Positions 46,784 through 60,321 of a stretch of DNA of 64,000 bases are shown one piece after another. The position numbers and the translations under genes are program-made. This stretch comes from Spodoptera frugiperda (lineage: Eukaryota > Arthropoda > Insecta > Lepidoptera > Noctuidae), in NCBI RefSeq assembly GCF_023101765.2, contig NC_064212.1:6634001-6698000 (forward strand), written 5' to 3'. A model generated the notes under the pieces. That model saw only the letters and a list, made by a program, of their open reading frames with translations, searched no databases and was not told the DNA's origin. Every line of letters begins with the position of its first letter. Position 1 is the first letter of the stretch.

Positions 46784-49700
46784 ATGGAAGTAGGCGGTGA
46801 AAATGTAGATTTTGGAAAATTAATAAATGTCAAAGGTAATATTGAAAATATTACACCTCATAAAATAGCGGTAGTAGCTTTTATACGAGAGTACGGTCTA
46901 CTGAAAATTGAAGGTGAGTGTCCTAATTTTGTGCCAATTCCAAATAACACAGGCCTTTTTTGGTATTTCCTATTAAGAGTTGTCATTAATTAGGTTATAG
47001 TAAATATTTAGTATTGCCATATATCATGCATTATACCAGATTCCTAGCTATAACTGATGATTTAGATGATGTCTAACATGAGGAACATAATATACTTCTT
47101 CCTTGTGAGGCTGGTCTGCAAGTAGGTACACTTGTGATCTCTGGACTCTGCAATCAAGAAACAAAGAGTGACTCTTGGTGCTCAGATTTAATGGTAGGTC
47201 ATAAGCTCATCTTCGTCAGTACTATAATTATAAATTTATTATTTCAGCAAACAAAATGATGGACTGCACTGTGGCACCAAAATATAGAAAGGACTTCTGT
47301 ATGCTGGCTCTTAAACTGATTCAGGTAATATTGCATTGATAGTGAAACCATAATTAGTTAGTTAAAATGTAAAAGAAAAATTATTCAGGAATAGAATGCA
47401 ATAGATAGGCAAGAACATGCATTTCATGTATAGTTCTGGAATAAACCAGCTAACTGAATTTAATTTCTTAATGAACTTATATTTGTAATTTATTCATAGT
47501 ATTTGTTTTCAGTGCCCAGATATGGAATTTAAAGAGTTAGAGGCTTTGCTAACGGATGGACGTTATAATTTACTCAGTGTTCATCTACAGAACTTTTGTG
47601 TTAGACTCCAGAATATTTATGTTAATGGCGTTAGTGCTCTGACGGACTGTGTCACCTCAACTATAGACAAGCTGATGATTGAATCTAATCCTTGTATTAT
47701 GGCCAGATACAGTGTATTAGGTAACAAAATGTACAAAATTATTTACTTTGTTATTACATAAGTAGAATAGTAATTAATTGGTTATACTTCCATCTTCCAG
47801 GATTGTATTTAAGAAGAATATTACTTCATTTAGACAAGCTTACTTTTGTGCAAGTTGTGTCACTTTACAAGTCATTCTGCCTATATTACCAGAGGGGTAG
47901 GCCTGGTCTTATGATGAGATCATTAAGTAAAGAGGTACTTTTAATTAATTGTATTGTTGTTATTAATATTAATTGCATGTTGTAATTGCTAAATGATTTA
48001 GTTTTAAACTTTGTGTAGAAACTAAACAACATGGATCAGCAGGCCACAACCACATCTCCCGTTATACCTGAGGAACCAAAACCATTGGAGCTCTCAATGC
48101 GAATGAATATAATAGACAGAGACAAGTAAGTTGTGACATCAAAATATGTATTTAATATAAATGAAACTTACAGAGTTACACCTTTTAGAGAAAAACACAA
48201 TGTATTGAATATTATTTCAGCAGTTTTGAAGAATGCCAGTGGTCGAGAAAGCAAGCAGAATTATTTACAGCACAACAGGCAAATTTATTACAAATTAATG
48301 AAAAGAAGGCAATGCCACCTAGACAGTTACAGAAAACAATTATACAAATAATGAATGATATACCAGAATATGCAGATATTGTAAATACATTTGTTTGGTT
48401 TGTATGTGTACCTTAAAGGATGATGACTAAAATGTTTATTAAAAATATTGGATTCAATATTTGAATAACCAACTAACTAAATAATAAGTAGGCCCCCCTA
48501 CTCCGGTTCTCGAATCCGAAGTTTCGTTAAATTTTTCGTAGGTCTTATTGATTTACTAATGAAATTATTCAAAATAACGTTTTATTTTTTATCTTCATTC
48601 GTTCATTTTTGTTCATAAAGGTTCGTAATAAATGGAATTGCAGTACGAAATTAGCGAAGTTTCGGATGAAATTTCGTTTTCCATTGAATTAAAGTAGACC
48701 CCCAGGAAGCAAATGAAAGCTTACAATTTGTTTTGTCCTGAATTTTCATACTGTCATCATTCTTATTGACTTTAGGGACCATATTTGATTATTTTAGTCA
48801 CAAATGATTCTAAGCTGGTATTTGAATTGTTTTAGCATTTCCTGAGTTTTTTAAACTGCATTCGTACAAAGGAGTTCAGTGGTGCTCAGGACTCTCTATA
48901 CAATTTTTTCGACCGTACGATCTTACTATCAGGCAATAACACAGGCATCGACAGGAATAAGAATTTCCGTTATGCAGCACTGAATAGGGCGGCAATGCAC
49001 ACCCATTTCGGTCACCGGTAAGTGATAATAGTATTTATATGTATAATGATCCTCTTTTTAAAGTATAGAAATAATCACCGACCAATAAAAAAAACATAGT
49101 CGAATAGAGTAAGATCCTTATTTTTTTATAGTTTTTAAGGCTCTAATTCGTATCGTAATATGATCAGATCTGTGGCCATGGAAGCAGTGCGTGAGGCTCT
49201 AGCCCGCGCGCAGGAGGCCGCGGATTACGCGTGCCTGGTGGGCGCGGGCACGTGGGGCGCGCTGGCGGGCGGGCGCGCGCGCCGGGCCGCCCTGCTGTCG
49301 CGCGCGCCCCGCGACCCGGTGCCGGGGGCGCCGGCCGCGCCGCTGACCGCGCCCGCCGCCGCCGCGCCCTCACACCCGCGGTACACTGCCGCCGCCGCAC
49401 AGCTACTGGCTCAACACGCTGCCGTTAACGGTGCCAAGCCTGCTTATATTTTTCAGGTTAGAAGATATTTTTAATTTCGTTTAAAACTAACTTTATAGAA
49501 ATCTATACTATGTTTATAATGTTGAAGAGTCGTTTGTTATCTCCGGAACTACTGATTTTAATTGAATAATTCCTTTTGTCCGTTTATAAAGGAAGAAATT
49601 AAAATATTACGCTACGATTGAAAGGAGCCGAGCAGCGGGTGAGCGGTATTGATAAACTGATTATGAAGCAATAATTTGTGCTTTAATATTTAAAGGTCAT

Positions 49701-51535
49701 TATGCGAGGAGATTCCATCAATTACCTGCACTCGATGACCGATCTGACGATGGCAGGCCTCGCTAACACGGCCGCATTATGGGCCCTCTACGGAAAAACT
49801 GAAATGGCGTCAGTAGCATGCCAACTTCTTCTTGATCTCAACACGAGTAAGTGTAGATTTCATACTTATTTAGATATATGTATAGATATGTGATAGATTT
49901 AGATATTACATAATAATATCTTCTTAGGTATACCTAAATCAAGATTCTGATTAAAAACCTTAAACTAGTACATGAAGTGCTTTACATTGTCTGTAGAGTG
50001 CAACGTGGGCAGCGGCGTGGTGGGGCACGTGACGGAGGCGCAGTGGGTGGGGTGGCGCGGCGCGGCCGAGCTGGCGGCGTGGCGCGGCGCGCTGCCGGCC
50101 GCGCTGGCGCTGCAGCAGCGCGCGCCGCCCGCGCCGCACGCGCGCCTGCACGCCGAGCGCGCGCTGCACCGCGGTACGTACCGCTACGCTACGCACGTCA
50201 CGTACCGGCACGGTCACTTTTAAACAATTCTAATGTTTCAGGCAAATGGGAGGAAGCAGAACAAAGTATAAGACAGTTGGCATCATCCAATAGATGGGAG
50301 AGTCAACTCCTAAAAGCTGAGATGTATTATCTGAAAGGAGACGCTACCGAAGCGTTGGAGTCTCTGTATGACATCCTAGACTACTGCAAGACTGAGGATG
50401 ACAGTTTGCACTATATATCACTGAGAGTGAAAGCTATGATATTGATGTCTCAAGTCCAACATTCATTCAGTAATATACAATCCACAAATATAATGCAACT
50501 CAATGAAGCCCTGTGGTTAGCAAAAGAATACCATTTACATTACTTAGCTGCATCAGCTGAAATGCATTTAGCTAATGTCCAGTTAAGTATGGGATGTGCA
50601 AAGAATGCTTTATCTCTTGTGAGGAAGGCTTTGCCTACTATAATGGCAGATGGTGGTGCATATGATATGGGCAGAGGTAAAGTAGAACATTTTTAATCAT
50701 TGATTTTACTATAACTTTCGTAAGATATACTAAATTAAAAATTAATTATTATGTTATCGGCTTACTCACGTAACCTGTTACGTAAAAGTTACGTGATAAA
50801 TGATATTTAATTCTACAAGTAGGTTACAAAATAACACTTTTACACGTCAATCTTTGAAATAATTAGATGAGGCCGGCATTTCCTATCCGACTACTCTGAG
50901 AAGAAATGCCGAAACAAACTCAGAGGTCATAGTCTGTTTTAAAGTCCAGACAATCAAATAAAGGATAATATCAGAGAACCGTGCAAATTGATTTTGTAGT
51001 GGTCTTTAGAGGAAAGAACCACAACAGTATGAGCAGACCTGTTCAGATGGCAGTACGCATGTGTCAGTTTACAATCAGCTCAGCTCGTGTGTAAGCCGAT
51101 AACATAATCAATAGTGTGTAATTATTGATTTGCAAGTAGGGCTTGAGGAAGTACATAATTAAAATTTTAGCCATGTTGCTGTACACGAAGTGTCGGATTG
51201 CGACCGCAGCTCCATGTGGAGAGGCTCGGATGCAGGTATTGCAGTCGTGTTGTGAGGCTTTAGAAAATGTCAAAAAGAATTTTACTAAAGTCGGCGCGCA
51301 TCTCAGATTACTGCAAACATGGTATTTACAGGTAAGCTTTATTTCTACTTATATTTAAATCATTTGTATGTATTCTTTACTAAACAAGTCATAAACGCAT
51401 CATTTAATATTTTAGGCACAGCTGTACCACGACATTGGTAACCACGCCGCAAGAAATCAATGTGCTTGGATGTATAGACAATTAGAATTACAAAATTCTG
51501 TTGAACCATCAAATTTATTGCTTGTAATGTATTAA
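46784..51535 (+). CDS. APC5: Anaphase-promoting complex subunit 5
   Basis: Thirteen coding exons: 46784-46913, 47248-47324, 47513-47720, 47801-47934, 48019-48125, 48221-48380, 48836-49017, 49168-49456, 49696-49846, 49997-50173, 50242-50676, 51171-51331, 51416-51535. They give 776 residues (human 755). Recognition rests on the APC5 TPR region: HFLSFLNCIRTKEFSGAQDS, NKNFRYAALNRAAMHTHFGH, AALWALYGKTEMASVACQLL, EALWLAKEYHLHYLAASAEM and ALSLVRKALPTIMADGGAYD. APC5 (Drosophila ida) is a TPR-like platform subunit of the APC/C ubiquitin ligase that drives mitotic exit. Oddity: exons 49168-49456 and 49997-50173 are extremely GC-rich and Ala/Arg/Gly-rich, while the other exons are AT-rich. A Lep1-like fragment lies in the intron between 49457 and 49695. 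An AATAAA lies at 51727-51732. Confidence 0.95.
49500..49670 (+). repeat. Diverged Lep1/Helitron-like repeat in an APC5 intron
   Basis: It reads AATCTATACTATGTTTATAA, then 'gaagagtcgtttgttatctc', 'cggaactactgatttt' and 'gctacgattgaaaggagcc', following the word order of the element at 21430-21612. It nearly fills the 239-base intron. Confidence 0.5.
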
Positions 51536-51726
51536 ATGTACTAAGAAGCAATCTCATCTTTTATTTTTGTAACCCAAATTGCCATTACTATTGAGGTTAC
51601 CTGTGTGACGAATTAATTTCACCATAACAGTATTTAATTCTTAGCATGATATTAATCGGTTAAAAATTATAGATTTAAAAAGCTTTCTAAAAAGCTATGT
51701 GTCAACTTTGTTATTTGAATTTGGTA

Positions 51727-51732
51727 AATAAA
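51727..51732 (+). terminator. Candidate poly(A) signal of APC5
   Basis: AATAAA 192 bases past the APC5 stop and 66 bases before the INTS2 stop of the opposite strand. A minus-strand hexamer for INTS2 is seen only near 51555-51562, so the two 3' UTRs may overlap. Confidence 0.4.
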
Positions 51733-51797
51733 ATTCCATGGATAAAATAATTCAACTTATAATAATGTGGCATGATATCCACTCATTCAGTATTAAT

Positions 51798-54700
51798 TTA
51801 ATACAGTTTGTCATTCAATAACGCTTTTTCAACAATTTCAGACATTGTTACTTTGATATCCCTACATAAAACTTCGGCAACCAAAACTTTAGTATCAGGT
51901 TGCACATCAGAAGGCACATAAGCTCCTTCTCCAAGTATACTGGTATCATTCCAACAATGGCCTAGAGATGCCTGAGACTCGCAAATTCTTCCGAGTTGTA
52001 GTAGCAGCGAAGTTATGTCTTCTAGTAGCGATGGAAATGCGGTACAAATCCTTACTAAAGATTTAAGAACCGGTTGGAACAACTCCAATCGCAAGTCACT
52101 TGGGAGAACCGATAGCAATGTCGACAAAGTGTTGACGCATAATCTTGCAATAGACATAGCCTTGGGTAAGGCGTACTGTATAGACAAATGGGATACAAGG
52201 TCTACAGCAAATATTTGTTTTTCGAGTGCCGCCTGGCTAAGAAGTTCTGGTATGAAATCCAAACAAATGTGCATGGAAGGTATTCCTTGAACTGTCACAG
52301 GCAGCAATTTTCGAGGGTACCCTTGGAAGTGTACCAATTTAGCTAGAGATGGCTCTGATATAAATATTTGATGAAGGAAAGAACAGATTATACTTCTCAC
52401 TTCACGAAGAGACCACATCAGCTCAGGCTTGGCTTCGTCCTCTTCTGTTTCCAAACATGCTTCCAATAATATTTGCAATGCGGCACTTTCTTGCGCTGCG
52501 ACCAAAGCATTCTTAAGTTCTTCTCTTTCAGCATCTGAATTGAGTTGTCCACTTTTTTCAAGCAAAGGTTTATCTAATAAATGTCGACTGAGTTGACTTC
52601 TAGAAGCAGCTAAACTTGCTTCGAGTATCCGTAATACTATTTTTAAAATAGGCCCGCATCTGAAAACTCTATTGTCGCAGCGCAACACTTGTAAAGGGTC
52701 TACCAATACATTCTCTTGGGTGATGGTTACATTCTTAATACCCCCATTAATATCGAGTAAGGCGTTGATTGTCATTATCCACAAACAACGCGGCAGTACT
52801 GTATTGAGTCGTAACCATACCTCGTGATATAACTCTTGAATATGTCGCGGAACTTCATCCCCAAGTACACTTTTGAAATACTTTACAAATGTTTCAGCAT
52901 AAGGCCATATGTCTGTAGGATTCTTGTTAAGCATAGCTTTCAAGATCTTTCCAGTTTTGTAGGGATTTTCTTCGATTGTTTGGAATGCATCGTTTATAGC
53001 CATTTCTGAAAGATTTATATCTACTTGATGACGATTTGAATCGCCAAAAACTTGATCGTCCATCCAATCATCAACCAGAGACAGTTGTGGGAAGTGCGTA
53101 GCTAACAAGCGAAGTAAGGGACTGAATAATCCACCGTAACTCATCTGGTCTTTTTGAGCCTGATGGAGTAAATATTTTATTGGTAGCTCAGATAGAAAAG
53201 CTGCAGAGTAGCTCTTTACTTTTCGTCCATTAGTCATGAGTGTCGCGGTGTTGGCTAGTCGTACATCTTCATACAATAGTAGGTAGTAAATTAAGAGTAG
53301 CTGTGATGCAAGAGTTGGTTTCTCTATGTTAATTTCTGTAGATGTTTCTCCATTATCGATTTCCATTGGAGCAAATGGTTTACTCTGTACATCAAAATTA
53401 GCACCAAATATAGAATTTCTAAATACTTTCCGAATTTCTTCTTCCATGATGGGCTTGTTGACATATTCATTAGTGCCCTTATTGTTAACAATAAGTATAG
53501 AATTGACATACACTTCAACTAAGGCTGGCATAACGGGATGCAAGGGTGCTGTGCAGTTGCATATTTGACGATATATCCAATTTTTTATGGGGACTTTATG
53601 TTTAGAAAATGCTCGAGATTTTAAAAGTTGGTGAATGCAATGAACCGGTAAATAACCTGGTATATTACTATTAAGATTCGCTGTTACCGGTACTTTAACG
53701 GCATGAGCAGTTACAACCTGAAAATATAGAAAAAAATTAGATGAGTATGGGAAAGATGAGTTGAGACATTAAAACATATGAGAAAAAAGTATTACACACC
53801 TGTTCAGTAAAGATTTCTTGAGTGAATGCTTGTTTGATTCTTGCCAACCCATTAGGTCGAACTGGTACGCGCATGCCAAGAGTGGCGCATACTAGTTCAC
53901 CGACGGCTGTTAATTGACCAGAGTGGAAATGAATAGCAATCAATAATAGCATTTCACCAAACGAAGCTGTTACCCCAGAATTACTGTAACAAAAATAAAA
54001 TCCATTACAGAACAGTGGATATTTTGTGCAAAATTACATTTACATCGACTTTCACTAATCACTACATAGTATAAAACAAAGTCGCTTTCTCTGTCCCTAT
54101 GTCCCTTTGTATGCTTAAATCTTTGAAACTACGTAACTGATTTTGATGCGGTTTTTTTAATAGATAGAGTGGTTTATATGTATAATACATGCATAATATA
54201 TCACCATTGCACTCATGCAAAGCTGGGGCGGTTCACTAGTAAATCAATACACATTAGTTACCTTTCAAAGTAAGCTTCTTCTTTAACTAGCCACTGCACC
54301 CATTCTATGGCCTTTTTTTCATGGTCAGGAGCAGCTGAGAAAAAAAATATAGTTCATTAATATGCAAGATGTTAAAAATTCTGTAAACCATTAATTTTTT
54401 TATGGGATATGCCAATAAACGAGCAGTCTTATCACCTGATGGTAAGCAATCCACGGCCCCCATGGACACTTGAAATAATAAGAGACGTTACAAGTGCATT
54501 GCTAGTTTTTTGGGGTTAAAAATTTGAAGATTGTCTCTCTCCCAGACTCATGCTTTTTTTTGTCTTAACAACATTACAAACATACATTCACAATGGTACA
54601 GATTAGAAAGATTTATTGTTCAGATTCTAACATATTGTTTTCATTACTTACCCATCAAAGATGGACAGGCTAGAATCATGCAGAGACTCAAGGACACAAA

Positions 54701-56567
54701 TCGTACTCCAGCTGGAGTTGGTGGTGGTTTTTGTGTGACAAGCCTCAATAGTCCAGCTACTTCATCATCTTGGAACTTTATTCCTGCAATCCCCCTGAGA
54801 GCACAGTAGAGTCTCAGTAGAGCTGATGCCTCAACACCTGCAGTGGCATCTTTCAGCCTGATCAGTAATTCCTGCCTTAGTTTTGTTAACGCTGCATGGC
54901 CATCACCCTTGCCTCTTTTGTGGGAGTTACGTAAGAATGTCGCAAACCACGCTCTTGTTGTTTGATCAGATCCAAGTAGGAGTCCAGACATAAAGGAAAC
55001 CTGTGCACACATAAATACAATTACAAAACAAAGTATGTAGCTATGTTTCCAAGCATATTAACATTGGTCATATTTATGTAAAAAGAGATTGAGTAATAAG
55101 GTATCTTACCAAGTCATCCTGGTGATGTGTCAAGGTGAGTGTGATGACCAGTGAAGGCAGCCGGGATGCTGATGCGGCTTTCGATCTAACAGCTGCTGCT
55201 AAATGGGGACAGGCAGCACACAGAGTGGTCAGAGTTTTAGCTCTAATACCACCTTCTTCACTTCGATCAGCATTCATCACCAGTGATTCAGCCACTGAAA
55301 TCAAAATAATTACAGGATAAATTGTTGACTCTCGTTTTTCTCCATAGGAATCAAGAATCATTTTCAGTAATGGTCCATCAAGTATTTGACATTGAATAGA
55401 GCCCTTAACATACATAGTTTTCAATCAACCCCACAAAGGAAAATGAATGTATTTTTGTGAATGTCAATGATAACCATGGCCCTAATCTGAATGAGATTCT
55501 CAGATCAGAAATCTGCTATTAGATTCATGTTAATAATAAGTCATAATTTAGAATTCAAAACCTTTTGTATTGTATTGTGTGCATTTATAAACTATTTCAC
55601 ATTCACAACTTCACAAAGAAGAAACTAGCATGTTGTATACATACAAAGTCAGGCCTTAATTTTTACAAGACTAAGTATATCCCTTAGTTGCCATTTAGTC
55701 CCATGGTAATCACATAAACATTAGTATTTATTATAACAAAACAAATTATAGTTCAGTTGGAATTGAACTCGCATCACATTTATGTTGTTTATGAAAAAAA
55801 ATTAATAATTACCTTCTTGTACAGAATCAGGCATGTTTGCCAGTACCCATGATATTATAATAGGGCCTTTGTTAACATAAAGTAACACTTCAACAATGTC
55901 AATAATATTGAGTAAGTTTGGCAGTTCTGCAAGACTGATGTTGATAACATCGGTGACTTCTTCCAGGTACACATCATTATCAAACAGTTCTGATGGCTTC
56001 ACACCACATTCTACATTGGTATTCTTGTTTTGGTTATACTCAGCCAACTGTGCTTGCATCAGTAACAACTCTGATAAAACCAAACGAACTTTCCGAGGAG
56101 AGTCTGACTGCTCAAAATCACTAGTGATGCCATTATTTATACTTTGTATCAAGAAAGTTTCAGTACACTGTGATCCATTTTTCAATCTAAAAACAGAAGT
56201 TTATTACAGTTAAAATCTAGCCTAAGTAAGTTTAAATAAGTAATAAACAAATTATAAAAAATATAATAATTAGGTACCTCATTTGTTGTTCTTTCTTCAG
56301 GTCACTTTCTAATGCATTAAATTCAATAGATAAAAGTGAAACAATGAAATTAACCAAGTCAATACCGGCGAGCAGCGTGAGCACGTCTTTCTTAGCTTCT
56401 CCACAAGCTCTGGTCGTGTCAAGTGGTGCAATGAGTGCCATTCGAACCAAACATGGTATGATAGGTCTCATTTCATCTTGTGTAAAATTCTTAAGAGCTT
56501 CAATATCCAGATCTTTGATTGCTTTGAAGACCTTAGGTTGTATTGGTTTCATAAATTTTATATCCAT
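51798..56567 (-). CDS. IntS2: Integrator complex subunit 2
   Basis: Seven coding exons, right to left: 56567-56278, 56186-55813, 55294-55110, 55000-54652, 54334-54262, 53983-53800, 53717-51798. They give 1124 residues (human about 1200). Family-specific blocks are the N-terminal PCLVRMALIAPLDTT, the middle GELVCATLGMRVPVRPNGLA (with SFGEMLLLIAIHFHSGQL before it), PLHPVMPALVEVYVNSIL, and LLIYYLLLYEDVRLANTATL followed by KVKSYSAAFLSELPIKYLLH. The protein is helical with no catalytic motif. Integrator is the nuclear RNA-cleaving complex that processes snRNA 3' ends and attenuates paused RNA polymerase II; INTS2 is part of its backbone. The last exon (1920 nt) holds over half of the protein. It is convergent with APC5, with 262 bases between stops. 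Confidence 0.95.
54080..54240 (+). repeat. Helitron-like repeat fragment in an INTS2 intron
   Basis: It contains 'gtccctatgtccctttgtatg', 'cttaaatctttgaaactacg' and 'gattttgatgcggtttttt', and ends GGGGCGGTTCACTAGT. The CTAGT-type 3' end is as in lepidopteran non-autonomous Helitrons. Family assignment is inference. Confidence 0.4.
54405..54540 (-). repeat. Dispersed repeat, family B, minus-strand copy
   Basis: The plus strand reads AAACGAGCAGTCTTATCACC then TGATGGTAAGCAATCCACGG and CCCCATGGACACTTGAAATA, the reverse complement of the family seen at 15537 and 43138. In an INTS2 intron. Confidence 0.6.
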
Positions 56568-59500
56568 GTTGAAAAATGCACGATTTCTTAATAATTCATT
56601 TCAAAATTTTTATGAATAGTTAGTAACGTGATCACATTACTGAAGAGGATACAAATATTGGCCAAAATATTTCAGAATCTCGAAGACCAGCAACAATTCA
56701 ATCAATACAAAAGCCAAAAATACATTCGTAAAGACGAAACGTCAGTTTGACAGTACTGATAACTCATTCTGAGTTCTGACAAGTGACACAAACTCCTTTT
56801 GTCTTTGGATATTTATATTTACCAAACGCTACGCCATTATGTATTATTAAATATTATTAGTTTAGAAAATCAGAAATTTTAATATGGACTATGATCCAAG
56901 TTTTCTAGGATGATGAGACTTGCATTATTTATAACATAATTCTGTATTATGACTTTATCGAAAAGTGCATCAGTAATAACGCAGATAGATCGACACATGG
57001 TAAAAAAAGGTAGATGGTAAGGTTTGTGGTATTGTTAGATTTTTGTTATTGATCCTAAGGAGAATTTTTGTGCTTGAATTATTTTAACGTCCTCGTCACT
57101 TAGAAATATTTGATGCACAAACATTCCAGCGCGATGGTGTACAGCTTGTCTATTTTGTTATGAAAATTAATGAGGGCGCCACAGTCGTTCACATTGCAGC
57201 CTACAGCAGTACAGCAGACTAGGGTAATATTGATACCAGCGCATTATTTACACTAGTAAATATATAAAGTAAATATGAATTACCGATTATATTTGTATGT
57301 AAATGAATATAAAATCAAGAAAACATAGACAGTTATTAGATCACCAATAACTTACCCAAATGGTATATTTATATTATAGCACTAACCCGAAGCTTAAATC
57401 GTTCTAATAAAAGATGACGCTCTAAAAAATTTCCATACATCTATTATTTATTATTAACACTGGCAAAATCATATCAATGGTGAAATCGTGTATTTAACCA
57501 ATGTTAGACACTTTTGAACACTAAACAAGTAAAATGGGACCACTTTCAAACGATCTGTATTTTCTGACGAAATGCAGAGTATCCAAATATTCAATTGTTT
57601 TTATAACGCTTATTCTCAGGCGTTTCGAACTTGTCATTGTTTTTAAGTTACAGATGTCATAAATATTCACATTAAAATTAATGTTGGATTTAACAGATAA
57701 GTATCAAAAGTTGTGGTCGCGCTGTAATTACCTATTAAAACCACTCAAAACAAGCCTATAAATGTGCAATGTAAACAATTCTTCTTTTAGATTTAAATAG
57801 TCATTTATATAATCGGTTTTTTACTATTAGCCGAACAATATACTAGCTAGATAAAATATAAACTGTAATGCGATTCCTACCTGCCCATAGCTGTTGTTCG
57901 AGCAAAAATATCACTCGAATTCCAAATTTATTATACTCTTTGATCACAACCCATACAATAAACGCAAAAAAAAAGATAAAAATGTATAATAAAGTATGTG
58001 ATACTTCCTAACTTTATTTTTTTACACCTTCTTATGAAAAAAATGCTATGAAAATAGTTCAGGCGCTGTTATGAAAAAATCGTCCGCATGATGAGTATTT
58101 TATGTGTTTAAATATTTTTTTTGTCTTAACTGAAAGCAATTCGTTAAACAGAGTCGATCACAGATAACATTCGAAAAATATACGTTTTAGTCCGACTGAA
58201 GCTAGCTTTTGGTTTTACACTTCTGTGTGTGATTACTTATATATCTTAAAATATTTATAAATTTTATAGAATAACTGATTACTCCCACGCGGTTACACTC
58301 TCGGTGCTCCGCTCCTACTGATTGCAGTGTGATGTTTTATAACTTATGTCATTCTCTCTCCCTTTAACTATCTCCACTCCAAAAATCACGTCACGCTGTG
58401 AAAGACGGACAAACAAACCGACACACACTTTCGTATTTATTATATTAGTATGCACGTTTATTCCTTTATTGTGTAAATTTCAGTGATGTTTTATAATTTA
58501 TCGAGATTTTTGGGCTTTAGGCTAATTTAACTGAGCCCCCTGTGATAAGATCCTATGAACTTACTGATGTGAAGTTTACATTTTGTAGTCTACACCTTAT
58601 GATATTTTATATTATTTCTCGTCACTATCTACGTTATATGAAGGTTTCAAGATTGGTCACATCCATATAGGTCCACAACACACCTAATTCACCTTCATTT
58701 TGATATTTGAGATTGATTGATTTACAAGGTTATATATTTAGCCATGAGCTCATCAAGAAATTCGTAATATAATTGTCTGAAAGTAACGTTGCTGTTAACA
58801 AAGGAAGTAGAAGCCTTGAGTTAGTAGACAGTGCTACGCAGCGCCTACGGCGTAGAGGCACTCAGCGGCGCCGGGTGGTGTGCGGTGACGCGCTCTACAG
58901 GCAGCGGCCACTCAATGCTTCATTGTTAATGTTGAATTTGAAGGAAAAAAAGATTTAACGTAAGAACAAACGTTATTTGTAGGGCTTTGTTCAGCAATAG
59001 ACAATTATAGGCTGTTAATGTGATAGTGTGGTATAGTTTTCTTAAAATGATATTTAAATCTTACGTACTAATTTATAAGCTCGAAATGTGTCGACAGATC
59101 AATACACTAATAATATAGGTAAACAAATATAAGTATATAAGTCATAAAGAAAGCCACAAACTTGTGTCTAATTTTACACATCCAAACTTTTAATTACAAG
59201 TCTTCTTGTATAGGTTTTCTTAGCAATTAACCTGTAAGTAAACGAGGACATTGTTTATTTGATGCTTACTAAACTCAATTTGTGTGCTATTTTAGTATAA
59301 GTTACAAGTTACACATATAACCTTTTATTCAAAACATGAAGCCTTAATGTGCTCCGTAATATTAATGTTTATATTGAGGTAGTCACGCTTGGGAAAAGAG
59401 TTTAAATATAGACCTACTTACCTTTAAATATAGACTTACTACCTACTTCTTATCTAAACTGGAATTTTCATTTGAAAGGCATTTCAAGAAGTTAACTTCA

Positions 59501-59780
59501 AGATATTAACTTTATTAAGATTAAATTACATTTATATTAATTTGATATGTTTTAATTGAAAATGGCGATACATTTTCAATTAAACTTTACTTAGAGAATA
59601 TTAGTTATTATTGTTTCAACAATAATTAGTAACCACGTTTTTTGGCTAATCAATAAAGATCCAAAAGGACAAGGAAAATGAACCTTTGTAATGTTGGTTA
59701 TAGGAAAGGTTTTAAATAAAAACCAACATTAGAGCAGTTCAATGAACTTACAAGGTTTTGTTGTTTCAGAAAACATTTTT
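56568..59780. other. Gene-poor stretch right of INTS2
   Basis: The first few hundred bases hold the inferred INTS2 promoter and 5' leader. Beyond that I see only AT-rich DNA with repeat fragments: near 58270-58450 there is a decayed element with the words 'cacgcggttacactctcgg' and 'gctccgctcctactgattg'. A small GC-richer patch at 58830-58910 contains inverted CTACG/CGTAG words. No gene is supported. Confidence 0.5.
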
Positions 59781-59786
59781 CAAGAC

Positions 59787-60213
59787 AAGACTATACAATG
59801 TGATAGGGGTGGGACTTCTAACCCGTTAAGGCTGAGTACTACATCTAATTTTATCGACAAAAAAATAATATGGGGTGTTGAACCCCTAATTGAAAATATT
59901 GAAAAATAGTGATTTTTTGGTAAGAATAATTCACATTATTTTTTTTCTCACCAAAACATTATCAAACATATGAAAAAAGTAATGAATTAGTTAGCCAAGG
60001 TTATTAGCTACCGTTTGTCGTCTTTTTTTTGTTTCTACGACGCATACAACCTTTGATATCAAAAAGTAAAAAAAATATTAAAATAGCCATAATTTTTAGG
60101 GGGAGGGGATTCGACCCCTTCGACCCAGGACTTTTGTCGTTAAAATTAGATGTAGTATTCAGCCTTAACGGGTTAGAAGTCTCGCCCCTATCACATTGTA
60201 TATGTATAGTCTT
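59787..60213. mobile_element. MITE/fold-back element with about 75-bp terminal inverted repeats
   Basis: Left arm from AAGACTATACAATGTGATAG and CTTCTAACCCGTTAAGGCTG to ACATCTAATTTTATCGAC (59787-59866). Right arm is its reverse complement (about 60136-60213), with one 6-base insertion (CATATA) near the tip and a few mismatches. The centre holds another imperfect inverted pair around GGGGTGTTGAACCCC. No coding capacity. Target-site duplication not obvious. Confidence 0.75.
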
Positions 60214-60321
60214 ACTTATAAAAATTACTTAGATCTCATATAAACTCAGGTTTGTAATCCTACATACCCAGTCCTAAAACTCTAATTTTACACTTTTGGC
60301 GAAATACTACATATACCGCAA

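Noticed and set aside
49164..49428. Arg/Ala-rich proteins in alternate frames of APC5 GC-rich exons
   Set aside because: GC-rich DNA has few stop codons, so several frames stay open; only one frame joins neighbouring APC5 exons.
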